Shown one piece after another: positions 9,283 through 17,800 of a stretch of DNA of 33,091 nt. The stretch comes from Caldilineaceae bacterium. Lineage in GTDB: Bacteria; Chloroflexota; Anaerolineae; Caldilineales; Caldilineaceae. The DNA is taken from NCBI GenBank assembly GCA_022842065.1, contig JALHQH010000006.1:54346-87436 (forward strand). The letters are read 5' to 3'. The notes beneath the pieces were generated by a model that saw only the letters and a program-made list of their open reading frames with translations, made no database searches and was not told where the DNA came from. Each line of letters begins with the position of its first letter. The first letter of the stretch is position 1. The position numbers were made by a program, and so were the translations under genes.

Positions 9283-9627
9283 GTGATCTGGTGTCCCAAG
9301 TACCGCAGAAAAGTTCTTGTAAACGGCGTTGATAGCCGACTGAAGGAGTTGATTATCCAGAAGCAAGACGAGTACGGATACAAGGTTATCGAGGTGGAAG
9401 CCATGCCAGATCACGTACACCTTTTGCTTGATGTTGACCCAAGAATCGGTATCGACAAGATTGTCGGCAAAATCAAGGGTTATACCTCATTTCAACTGCG
9501 TGACGAATTCCCTTGGTTGAAAAAGCGCTTGCCAACACTCTGGACTAGAAGCAAGTTCATTTCTACCGTAGGCGCTGTTACGCTTGAAGTCGTTCAGAAG
9601 TACATCGAAGATCAGAAAAAAGTGTAG
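9283..9627 (+). CDS. tnpA: IS200/IS605 TnpA Y1 transposase, 5' end apparently frameshifted
   Basis: Encodes the small HUH-tyrosine transposase that cuts and rejoins single-stranded transposon ends. Visible hallmarks are WCPKYRRKVL, the metal-binding HVH of PDHVHLLL, and the catalytic tyrosine in VVQKYIEDQ near the C-terminus. The open frame here begins at GTG 9283, but conserved family sequence (DHSIVYSCQYH) is encoded in the same frame upstream, back to about 9250. The only plausible ATG (9215, with AGAGG before it) is in another frame and runs to a TGA at 9284. A one-base loss, or gain of two, between 9215 and about 9250 would explain this. The gene is therefore either recently inactivated, affected by a sequencing error, or started in an unusual way. 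tnpB begins 3 nt after its stop. Confidence 0.75.
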   Translation: MIWCPKYRRKVLVNGVDSRLKELIIQKQDEYGYKVIEVEAMPDHVHLLLDVDPRIGIDKIVGKIKGYTSFQLRDEFPWLKKRLPTLWTRSKFISTVGAVTLEVVQKYIEDQKKV

Positions 9628-9630
9628 GTC

Positions 9631-10893
9631 ATGGAAATCCTGAAGGCGTTCAAGTACCGCATTTACCCAACTGAGGAACAGAAAGCACAACTGGCTATCC
9701 AGTTTGGTCATGCGCGTTTTGTCTATAATCGTTTCGTAGACACGCGCAAGACCACGTTCCTTGGTACGGGTAAAGGCGTTTCTTTTTACGACTTCAAGCG
9801 GCAGGTCACTGCACTGAAGCAACAACCTGATTTTGTTTGGCTGAAAGAGGCTGATAGCCAAGTCTTGCAGGCTTCGCTTGAAGATGCTGACCGCGCCTAC
9901 CAGAACTTCTTTCGCAACCACAAGAACGGTACTTTGCCACCTGTCGGCAAAGTACCGCGCAAGGATGGCACCCAGAGGGTTCCCGTCAAGGGTTATCCCC
10001 GTTTTTGGAGCAAGCACGACGATCAGTCTATCCGCTACCCGCAACGCTTCAAGTTTGACGGTAGTACCATCTATCTGCCCAAAGTGGGCTGGGTGAAAGT
10101 AATCCGCCATCGGCGCATTGAAGGGAAGATGAAGAACGCAACCGTGTCGAAAACCAAGACAGGGAAGTTTTTTGTTTCCATTCAATGCGAAATTGAGCAT
10201 ACCGTACCAGAACAAAAGACGGGTAGCATTGGCGTCGATCTGGGCTTGAAAGACTTTGCCACGATCAACGATGGCACTGAGACGAAAAAGATCGCTTGTC
10301 CCAAGCATCTGCGTAAAGCAGAACACCTGTTGCAGATTCGCCAACGTCGTCTTTCTCGCAAGGTGAAGGGTAGCAACAGCCGCAACAAAGCGCGGTTGGC
10401 TGTGTCTGCCATCCACGAGAAAGTCACCAATCGACGCAAAGACTTTCACCACCAACTGAGTCGCGCCATTATCGATAACTTTGGCAAGATCGGGCTTGAA
10501 TCGCTGAACGTAAAAGGCATGGTCAAGAACCACAGCCTCGCCAAATCCATCAGCGATGCAGGGTGGTCGCAGTTCGTGACCTTTGTCGAATACAAGGCGG
10601 CTTGGGCTGGTAGTGAGGTTGTTCGTCATGACCGTCGGTTTGCTTCCTCCAAGACTTGCAATGACTGCGGTTCCATCAACCGCGAATTGAAGCTTTCAGA
10701 TCGTACTTGGGTCTGTCAAACGTGTGGCGTCATCCATGATCGCGATGAGAATGCCGCCAAAAATCTAAGACCAAATACCGTAGGAACTACGGGAATTAAC
10801 GCCGTGCGAGATATGAGCAGCGCAGTAAGGCACTCAGCGCCGGAAAAGTTCAAGGTTTTTCCCTTGAAGCCCAAGTGTTTCAACCTTGGGTAG
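9631..10893 (+). CDS. tnpB: TnpB RNA-guided nuclease of the IS200/IS605 element
   Basis: A 420-aa TnpB, a full-length size for the family and the ancestor-type relative of Cas12. The N-terminal OrfB/HTH part starts MEILKAFKYRIYPT. The RuvC-like nuclease residues are visible: D203 in GVDLGLKDFA, E290 in IGLESLNVKGM, and the last aspartate in HDRDENAAKN (370/372). A zinc ribbon is formed by C343/C346 and C362/C365. All catalytic positions are intact, unlike the 5' end of neighbouring tnpA. Characterised TnpB proteins cut DNA guided by an RNA made from the element's right end, and help retain the element after excision. ATG 9631 lies 3 nt after the tnpA stop, suggesting co-transcription. Confidence 0.93.
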   Translation: MEILKAFKYRIYPTEEQKAQLAIQFGHARFVYNRFVDTRKTTFLGTGKGVSFYDFKRQVTALKQQPDFVWLKEADSQVLQASLEDADRAYQNFFRNHKNGTLPPVGKVPRKDGTQRVPVKGYPRFWSKHDDQSIRYPQRFKFDGSTIYLPKVGWVKVIRHRRIEGKMKNATVSKTKTGKFFVSIQCEIEHTVPEQKTGSIGVDLGLKDFATINDGTETKKIACPKHLRKAEHLLQIRQRRLSRKVKGSNSRNKARLAVSAIHEKVTNRRKDFHHQLSRAIIDNFGKIGLESLNVKGMVKNHSLAKSISDAGWSQFVTFVEYKAAWAGSEVVRHDRRFASSKTCNDCGSINRELKLSDRTWVCQTCGVIHDRDENAAKNLRPNTVGTTGINAVRDMSSAVRHSAPEKFKVFPLKPKCFNLG

Positions 10894-10960
10894 TTCACAC
10901 AGCCACTAATTCAAACATCTGCTCACGTCCGTAGAGATGAAGGTTAAAGTGCTTTAGCAC
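10770..10960 (+). ncRNA. Candidate omega RNA (reRNA) at the 3' end of tnpB
   Basis: In related elements the guide RNA overlaps the tnpB 3' end and runs to the right end, with the guide just outside. Here three hairpins line up: CCGTAG/CTACGG (10778-10792), CCCAAG/CTTGGG (10870-10890, spanning the tnpB C-terminal codons) and GTGC/GCAC (10949-10960). The string GAATTAACGCC between the first two also resembles the 3' part of other tnpB genes. The boundaries are estimates. Confidence 0.4.
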
Positions 10961-10976
10961 GTCCTGGCCAATGGCC

Positions 10977-11402
10977 TCATGGTGCTTTCCAAATCAACGG
11001 CATCCGCTTGGGGCGAGGCGTCTGCACGTCAACACACCCAATATAGCAGGAAACCGGACCAAGTTTTTCCAAGACCACGCCATAAACATCCATACGATCA
11101 TCGCCAGCCGCGACGACTTGACCTTGATGAATGGCCACAAACTTGCCCTGATACTGCTGCAAAAGTTCCGGCAACAAACGCTTAAATGCTTCGGCTTCTT
11201 GCCGAAAGGCAGCATGGGCGGCCTCCGCATTATAGAAATGGAGAGGATCTAGCTCATCCTCTGTATTTTCTCGTGCCAGAAATTCGATAACGGCTTGGAT
11301 CAGCAGGGCTTCTGCCGTCGTCTGTTCTTGATCGGCCATGCGTTGTAGCTGATCAATCAACGGCGCTTCGGCCAAAGTTAGTTTTGTCATCGCGCGATTC
11401 AT
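10977..11402 (-). CDS. DUF5678-like small protein
   Basis: A 141-aa soluble protein. I choose ATG 11402 because AAGGA lies 8 nt upstream of it; a longer frame would use TTG at 11420. The N-terminal half (LAEAPLIDQLQRMADQEQ, then TTAEALLIQAVIEFL) resembles a ribbon-helix-helix or short antitoxin-like helical region. The C-terminal half contains LLPELLQQYQGKFVAIHQG, VVAAGDD and LGPVSCYIGCV, the pattern I know from DUF5678 proteins of Chloroflexota and cyanobacteria. These are often found as small stand-alone proteins of unknown function. The IS element ends within about 20 nt of its stop codon, so the transposon landed just downstream of the gene. Function is unknown; a link to toxin-antitoxin systems is possible but not shown. 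Confidence 0.65.
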   Translation of the reverse strand: MNRAMTKLTLAEAPLIDQLQRMADQEQTTAEALLIQAVIEFLARENTEDELDPLHFYNAEAAHAAFRQEAEAFKRLLPELLQQYQGKFVAIHQGQVVAAGDDRMDVYGVVLEKLGPVSCYIGCVDVQTPRPKRMPLIWKAP

Positions 11403-11495
11403 CTTCGATGTCCTTTTCAAACCGGTAACATGCAGTCACCGCCCAATTATATCACACCGACCCATTGTTGCGGCGCTGGGCCGAACGCAGGGTGT

Positions 11496-11611
11496 ATTTC
11501 ACTTTGGGCGCGCGTTTCTGCATCCGTGTGCGTCGCACTGGTCAAACGTTGTTTCGTCACCCCGGTTGCATACGACCAGTGCGACGCACACAGCTTACCC
11601 CAAAGTGAAAT
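11496..11611. repeat. Large imperfect palindrome (possible MITE or terminator)
   Basis: Nested inverted repeats: an 18-bp perfect inner pair (11526-11543 with 11574-11591) around a 30-nt loop, and a 13-bp perfect outer pair (11496-11508 with 11599-11611). Unpaired spacers of 17 and 7 nt separate them. It fills most of the gap between the TPR gene stop and the DUF5678 gene start, both on the minus strand. It is far larger than a normal terminator. No convincing gene lies in 11403-11669. Confidence 0.75.
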
Positions 11612-11669
11612 GCAGCTGAACGCAAGCAGCAGCTATTTCGCCAATTGCGGTTGTGTTCGGCGCTGAGTG

Positions 11670-12974
11670 CTAAACCCACAGGAAGCGCCAAAGCGCGTTG
11701 ATGGTGAGCTGATCATGGCGCGTACTGCGCCAAAGGGTGGCCAGCAGACGCCAACAAAGCGTCAACTCGCCGCGCCAAAGTAAAGGGGGCAGATAACGCA
11801 GCCAGGGGCGTAACTCAACAAAATGAAGCACCACGTGCGGTGCGATAGTGGTCACCGCCTGCCAGTGGCTGCGCGCCTGGGCAGACTGCCCCTGCTGAAA
11901 GGCTAGCTCGCCCAGATAGAGGTGACAAAGGGCAAGATCGTGGGTGTTGTCTAGCTCGCGACAGATCGTCATGGCACTATTTAGCAGCCTTTCGACCTCA
12001 ACTAGCTGCGCTAGGCCAAGGTAAGCAGCCGCCACGTAAATAGCGTTAATCGCAATGCCTTCGCGGTCGTTGCGCGCTTGACGAATCTGTAGACCTTGAT
12101 CTAGCGTAGTCAACGCGGCCCGGTAGTCTCCCGCATAAAGGCAGAGGCGGCCTATCGCCTGGTAGGCAACACAAGCCAGATTGTTTCCCTCGTTTCGAGC
12201 AAGAAAGATCACCAACATTTCATCAAAGCGTCGCTGCGCATGCCCAAATTCACCACAGAACATGTGCAAGACACCCTGTTGGTTCAACGTGTAAGCACGG
12301 GTTTCCCAAAGGGGGGCAGCAATGCGATTAACTTGGCGGTCATAAGGAGAAACGGGTTCCGGCACGGCTGGCGCTTCCGCATAAGAGTCGGTCAAGCTAA
12401 GGCAGCGCTGGAGCAATGGAGCAGCAGCGATACGTTGTCCAGTCCACAGCAGATTGGTCGCATAATGGGCTAAAATGTCAGCTTGCAGCGCAGCGGCAGC
12501 ATGTTGAAAAGCGGGATGCCTAATGAGCTGTGTATAGAGGGCAAAGCCGGCCTGCCCATCGGTTTGGCGGCCTTTGACAATGGCATGGTATTTGGCAAAG
12601 TTGATATAGAGATCAGCATCACCCGTAAATTCGGCAAGCGTACATAACTTGGGCCACAGGTAATTCATCTGCCGCCAATAACCCATGTGCGCAATATGAC
12701 CAGCCGCCATCTGCGCCAGTTGCAGCATTGCCCCGTCAGCCGGCTGTGGTTCTTCAGCCACCCCAGGAATTTCAACATAGGTGCGCAGTAACTCGAGGAT
12801 CCGCTCGATAAATTGCGCGTCAATCGCGCTGCTGCTCACCTGTGCCAGGGCACATTGGGCATCATGACGATAGGCCGCGTTTAACTGTTGACGCCAGAAC
12901 GCCGGCCCGTTGTTAACCGCAGCATGTTCCTCGTTTAGACCAATTTTTAGGTTGTCAGTGGGAGCAGCGATCAT
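11670..12974 (-). CDS. TPR-repeat protein, probable C-terminal half of a split STAND regulator
   Basis: A 434-aa helical protein with tetratricopeptide-type repeats, clearest at about residues 230-390: QQGVLHMFCGEFGHAQRRF, AIGRLCLYAGDYRAALTTL, AAAYLGLAQLVEVERLL and HLYLGELAFQQGQSAQARS. TPR arrays of this type usually act as sensor or protein-binding part of STAND ATPases. Its start codon lies in the same frame as the preceding NB-ARC gene: the order is Trp-Lys-TAA, three codons, then this ATG. No good ribosome binding site precedes the ATG. It is therefore probably either translated by coupling/reinitiation or the product of a nonsense mutation in one HTH-NB-ARC-TPR gene. There is no signal peptide. 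Confidence 0.75.
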   Translation of the reverse strand: MIAAPTDNLKIGLNEEHAAVNNGPAFWRQQLNAAYRHDAQCALAQVSSSAIDAQFIERILELLRTYVEIPGVAEEPQPADGAMLQLAQMAAGHIAHMGYWRQMNYLWPKLCTLAEFTGDADLYINFAKYHAIVKGRQTDGQAGFALYTQLIRHPAFQHAAAALQADILAHYATNLLWTGQRIAAAPLLQRCLSLTDSYAEAPAVPEPVSPYDRQVNRIAAPLWETRAYTLNQQGVLHMFCGEFGHAQRRFDEMLVIFLARNEGNNLACVAYQAIGRLCLYAGDYRAALTTLDQGLQIRQARNDREGIAINAIYVAAAYLGLAQLVEVERLLNSAMTICRELDNTHDLALCHLYLGELAFQQGQSAQARSHWQAVTTIAPHVVLHFVELRPWLRYLPPLLWRGELTLCWRLLATLWRSTRHDQLTINALWRFLWV

Positions 12975-12983
12975 TGGCGTGCG

Positions 12984-14387
12984 TTACTTCCAGCCCAGGA
13001 TTTCGGTACGCAAAAAGGTCGAGGTCAGGCGGTGAATGCCATAACGCCGGTCCCCATGCTTGTCACCCTGACAATAGACCAGCGAAAAATCGATCAATTC
13101 GTTAAGGGTTTCGCCTAAGTGGGCACGCTGGTCATCGATCAACGTCAACCAACGCCATTCGGCCACGTCACCGGCCCGCTGAATCGCAAAGAGCAATTCA
13201 CGAGCAGCCTGGCTAATCACAGACCAACTTTGGTGATAAATATAAGTGTAGAGATCTTCAGTCGTCCCGGCGCGTAACGCAGCCAGCACCGCGCTGGGCG
13301 GCAGCCGGCGCATTTGGCTAACGACCAGGATCTGCGCCAGCGGGTTGCCACCGACTGAGGCATAAATTGCGGCCCCATCACAATCCACCACCTGCTTGGC
13401 GGCGGCCGTCTGGTGGATCAAGGCCAAGCTTGCCCCTTGATCCAATTCATCCAGATCAATGGTGAGCACGCGGGCCAACGCCGGCACACTCTGGCGGCTG
13501 GTGAGCAGAAACTTCGTCGGGCCGCTCAACTGCGCCAACCACGGCACCAACGTTTCATAATCAACGACACTTTCCAAATTGTCGATCACCACCAGATGCG
13601 GACCATGGCGCAGGCGCGCGGCCAGCTGGTGTACTTTCTGCGCCAACGGCAGTTGTTTAATCTCCGCCACGCCCAGTTGTTCGCCCAGATCATCAAAGAT
13701 CTGCTCCAGCCGGATCTGGGTCGTTGTGGGCGTGCGATAAGGATTGATGCCCGATTGGGTGAGAAACGCTTGTTTGGCGCTAATCCAGATCAGATCCTCC
13801 CAAACCTGGGGGTGGGTCAGCGTGGCGCATATGGCACAATGGGCCGCAGCCGTTTTCCCAATGCCGCCGATGCCCTTGATCGCGACAATCGCTGGCCCTG
13901 TTTGGCACAACAGCGCATCGACAATTTGGGCAATGACCGGCTCCACGCCAACGAGCGTGGTATAGGTCGCGGTCGGCAAACGCTGGAGCAGACGGTTGTG
14001 CTGCTGGGCCTGGCCGGCGGCCCGTTCCATGGTTTCCCATAACTGGGCAAATAGGGTGAGCGCCTGTTCCTGTTGTTGATAGAAGCGGCTAATCGACTGC
14101 GGTTCCGGGCGATCTAGTTGCACCATCCGCTCCGCGGTGAGCCCTTCCCAGAAGCGACCATAGAGGAGATCGGCAGCCAGGGGGTGTTGGTGCTGGAGTT
14201 CGCGACGCAGACGATCACAGACGGTCTGTAGCGATTGCACTGCCGTCTGCTGCGCCGCAACTGGCCCAGAGAGGATGAGTGGCGAGTGCAGCAGCGGCGA
14301 ATGGGCCAACTTTTCCGGGTTACGCAAGGCGCGCAAAGTTTGCTGAATGGTCTGCACGAACGTTTGGGGCGGGGTGGAGGATCGCAT
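12984..14387 (-). CDS. NB-ARC STAND ATPase with N-terminal HTH-like region
   Basis: A 467-aa STAND-class nucleotide switch. ATG 14387 is preferred; the longer frame needs a TTG at 14483, upstream of the probable promoter. Residues about 10-130 resemble the helical/sigma-region-4-like domain seen before NB-ARC in Chloroflexota (LRNPEKLAHSPLL, then RFWEGLTAERMVQLDRP). NB-ARC follows with Walker A GIGGIGKT (K178), Walker B LVVIDNLE (D269), LLTSR near 304, GNPLA, and a winged-helix-like C-terminal part. Such proteins act as signal-responsive regulators or defence sensors; the HTH-like part favours transcription control, which is an inference. The TPR sensor is encoded immediately downstream in the same frame, after one TAA stop. 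Confidence 0.8.
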   Translation of the reverse strand: MRSSTPPQTFVQTIQQTLRALRNPEKLAHSPLLHSPLILSGPVAAQQTAVQSLQTVCDRLRRELQHQHPLAADLLYGRFWEGLTAERMVQLDRPEPQSISRFYQQQEQALTLFAQLWETMERAAGQAQQHNRLLQRLPTATYTTLVGVEPVIAQIVDALLCQTGPAIVAIKGIGGIGKTAAAHCAICATLTHPQVWEDLIWISAKQAFLTQSGINPYRTPTTTQIRLEQIFDDLGEQLGVAEIKQLPLAQKVHQLAARLRHGPHLVVIDNLESVVDYETLVPWLAQLSGPTKFLLTSRQSVPALARVLTIDLDELDQGASLALIHQTAAAKQVVDCDGAAIYASVGGNPLAQILVVSQMRRLPPSAVLAALRAGTTEDLYTYIYHQSWSVISQAARELLFAIQRAGDVAEWRWLTLIDDQRAHLGETLNELIDFSLVYCQGDKHGDRRYGIHRLTSTFLRTEILGWK

Positions 14388-14420
14388 GCGTAAGTTGCTC
14401 CGTGCTGCATGAACGAATAG

Positions 14421-14472
14421 AAAAACTGTGTAGTTTTTGTGTAGTAATCGCCGCCAGAGTGAATGTATTATA
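14421..14472 (-). promoter_or_regulatory. Candidate promoter and leader hairpin of the STAND gene
   Basis: On the minus strand a perfect TATAAT lies at 14472-14467, about 80 nt before ATG 14387. The -35 region is weak. Between them AAAAACT and AGTTTTT (14421-14438, loop GTGT) form a 7-bp inverted repeat that could be an operator or leader hairpin. The motif GTGTAGT occurs twice here on the plus strand (from 14428 and 14440). Confidence 0.4.
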
Positions 14473-14648
14473 GTGGAATACAAACAAAAGCGAAAGTAAT
14501 GTTAAGTGTAATTTTGAGATAGGTAGGCCAGCTCGGATATAGCAGGACAACACGAATCTTACAATATCGTTTTCTTGATTTATTTAACAAAACTTATCTG
14601 TACAGCATGATAGGAATTACGCAGTTCAACCTCACCTTCGCAGCCCCA

Positions 14649-14674
14649 TAACTGGCAACTACAATTGCCAGTTA
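14649..14674. promoter_or_regulatory. 10-bp inverted repeat, possible operator
   Basis: TAACTGGCAA (14649-14658) and TTGCCAGTTA (14665-14674) form a perfect inverted repeat with a 6-nt spacer, the size of a dimeric repressor site. It lies in the 432-nt A/T-rich space between the divergent STAND gene and the giant surface-protein gene, 146 nt before the latter. No other gene is visible in this space; a TACAAT (14780-14785) could serve as a -10 box. Confidence 0.4.
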
Positions 14675-14819
14675 GATCGCCCACACTTTTGCGTAAGTCC
14701 GATATGAGCAAAAAAGGGAGCATGGCTCGCCTAAAACGCAAATCAAAGATAACCACCAGCTCGATCTCAAAACAAATTTTACAATAAATCAGCAATCAAT
14801 TGAGAGGTAGGAGGTTTTC

Positions 14820-17800
14820 ATGACTTCTCGACAGTTCACGCAAAAGATTTTAACATTTCTCGCACTTTGTAGCCTGTTGTTTCAAGGAATTGAACCGATT
14901 GTCTATGCGCAAGCAGACAACCCGACCTACCTCCCCATGATCGAGAATAGTACGACCGAAGTCCAAAGTACGCTGCTTTACCGCACCCACATTACGGTCA
15001 ACACACCGGCCCAATGGCAGACATTGACCGATGTAGGGGCGTTAGTCCTGGACAAAGGCAGCGACTGGGCGCTGGTATTGGTAGATGACCAACAACTGAC
15101 TGACCTGGCGCGTTGGCGCTTTAATCCAGACGCGACCAACGCGCTGGCAACCCTAGCGAGGGCGGACACTGGGTTGGCGCAAAGTTTGCAGCCCTTATTG
15201 AACCTGATGCAGACAACCCAACAACAATTGGATACCCTAGCCGCCACTGCCGCCGAGCAGCGCGCAGAAGAGCAGAGCCAGGTAACCGCCCTACACACAG
15301 CCTTGCGCGCGGCGGTGCAAGCTTTAGATGAGCAGCAACGTGCAGCATTGACCACCGCAGCCGCAGTCGATACCGATGGCGATGGGTTGACGGATGACCA
15401 GGAGGGATGGTGGTGTACAGAAGCGACGAGACCGGACAGCGATGTTGATGGGACCAGTGATGGTAATGAAGTAAGTGCCATTAAAGCATGGATGAATAAT
15501 CAACGCGCTGGTGCACCCAGCACCGGCAAGCCCTATCAAGGTTGGCCGCCGCAGAGGACAAACTGTTTCGACGATGACCGCGATTCAGTACCCGATATTG
15601 CCGAAGGATTGGAGCTAGGCCTCAACCCGAGTTCAGAATCAACTGACCGTGATAAATTTGATGATGGGCAAGAAGTATTTGGCGTCACGAACTGCCCTGG
15701 CGGCAGCAACAACTGTGGCTATGGCGATCTGCCGCGCAGCAGTGACAGCGGCTTTGTAGGAACAACGATGCCCTCGTGGGTCAAAGCACCGGGGAATCAT
15801 CCGTTAGTGGCGGCTTATCCCAAGTCAGAGATTGATATAGTGGCTTCATCGTTCCATGTGCAAACAGTACAAACGATCACAACTGATCACACAATTAGCT
15901 CAGGGACCGAAAGATCTTATAGCACAGCAAAAACAGAAGGGACTGGAACCAGTATTGCACATACTGTATCATGGAATGATTGGCAAGAGGTATCTGAATC
16001 GACTGAATCCCGCGAGACGTTAGAATATCAATTGAATGTGGGTGTTCTTCAAGGTTCTAATCTAGTTCAGACTAATTCAGGATTAGATGGGATTAAACAA
16101 ATTGGTGATTACTCATGGCGCGCTGTGAAATTTGTAGCGGCTGACCAAGTAGCACGTTTCGGATGCACAGATACATCTACCAATTCAAGCATTGGTATTG
16201 GTAATGGGAAAATAGGCTTTGACTTTGGTCAAACAACGTCATTGAATGATGAATATAATCAGCCTAAATGCAAATTTGCAATGGGTATTGGACGCAATAT
16301 CTCATCAGACTGGGCAAATGTATTTCAGTTAGAGAAACAAGAAAAGAATTCATACCAGCCAACTTCACAACGTTTTGATTCAATCAATCAAGTAAATGCA
16401 CAAAACCAGCAAGTTGTTGTAAATAACAGCTTCGATACCTCTGGTTTGATTGCAGCGGTAGATGGAATGAGATATTCTTACACTGAAGCAAATCAGCTTA
16501 CAAGTCGTGCTCTATACGAAATTGCTAATGTACTGGCAGCACCGATCAAAACTCAGACTGACACAAAAGGCCACTCATGGGGTGGTTCACAAACTACAAC
16601 GACAAATCAATACGAAGAACACACCGTCACTAATGGTGAAGCCTATTCCAGCAGCCAATCGTGGGGAAACGCCACCGCTGTTGACTCAGCGCATGCTGCT
16701 GACTTTTGGTTTACCTACAAAGTGCGCAACCCTGGCACTGAATATGCGCGCGAAATAAGTAACCTCGCCTTCAACCTATACATCGGTGATGATCCCAACC
16801 CAGCCTACACCTATTTTGTTGCTCCTGATATTGGTGGCAGCGGCACATTTCAGAATTTTATGCCGAATGAAGAACACCAGTATACTTCACGCCGCATTCC
16901 GCTGAGCCTTGATCAGATGAAAGCCATTGACCTGCGCGCACCGATCCGCATCGTCGTCGAAGATTTCACCTATGGTGCCGATGAGCTCTTCTACCAGGAT
17001 GCCGCCAACGCGGGTGTGATGATTGCCCTCGAAGATGGGAAAGATGATGGCGATGAGACCATCGACACCTATCTCATCCCCACCTGGGGCCAAGAAACTG
17101 TCCTCAATGTGGTGGCTCGCTACTTCCCCCATGAAACGGACAGCAGCGGCACCATGATTGCGATCTGGACGCCTGAATATCGCGCTGATGTACCCAGTTG
17201 GTGTCAATCCCCACGACGACCAACCGACCAACCGACCAAAGCCGTTTGGTGCAAGCACGCCCTCTCGACCGCCGACTGGTGGAATGTTTACACCGACGGT
17301 CTAGGTGACGGCGGTGAAGGCTTCCAGGATACGCAAGCGGTCCCCGGCAGCGTTGCGCTCTTCCGCTTTAACAAGGACACCGATCTCGACGGTTTCAGCG
17401 ACCGTTCGGAAAAACAACTGGGCACTGATCCCGCGGATGCCTCGTCGTTCCCCCATCCTGAACTGCTGGCGGGTGTCCGCAATGTGCGCACCGGCAACCA
17501 GGTAGTCTCAACCTTGTCGCTGCTCAACACGGGCTTCTATGATGCCTATGGGGTTGAGGCAATTATGGTTGCGCCCGATAATTCAACCAGCATCACCAAC
17601 AATACCGTCGGTGGCTCTGGACGAGTACGCGCGCTCAAACAGGTGATTGTGGGCAGCCGGATTGTGGCGCAATCGCCGTTGCCTGCCCCGTGGACACAAG
17701 CCAACCATGCCAAATTAGCGGCGGGTGGCTATTACACCGGCACGCCTGATCGTACCTACACTTTTACGGTTAGTTGCAGCACGGCCGGCGGTTGTGCAGT

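Larger units (their letters stand above)
9050..10960 (+). mobile_element. IS200/IS605-family element (tnpA + tnpB)
   Basis: A single-stranded-DNA transposon of the IS200/IS605 group, identified by adjacent tnpA (Y1 HUH transposase) and tnpB genes 3 nt apart. Subterminal hairpins are present at both ends: an imperfect one at about 9050-9068 and CCCAT/ATGGG (9076-9096) on the left, CCCAAG/CTTGGG (10870-10890) and GTGC-TTTA-GCAC (10949-10960) on the right. The string TGCTTTAGC occurs near both ends (about 9112 and 10950). Exact ends are not certain because this family makes no target duplication. It sits between the lipase terminator and the 3' end of the DUF5678-like gene, without breaking either. 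Confidence 0.8.

Noticed and set aside
9487..10629. 380-aa open frame on the minus strand across tnpB
   Set aside because: It is antisense to the clearly recognised tnpB, has no family features and no ribosome site.
9029..10972. 9-bp direct repeat CTGGCCAAT at 9029-9037 and 10964-10972 flanking the IS element
   Set aside because: IS200/IS605 elements do not make target duplications, and a 9-bp match between two flanks can easily be chance.
11430..11666. 78-aa plus-strand frame between the DUF5678 and TPR genes
   Set aside because: It is made by translating the large palindrome; no domain and no good ribosome site.
14387..14483. Longer N-terminus of the NB-ARC protein from TTG 14483
   Set aside because: The extension would start upstream of the probable TATAAT at 14472-14467 and has no family-like sequence.
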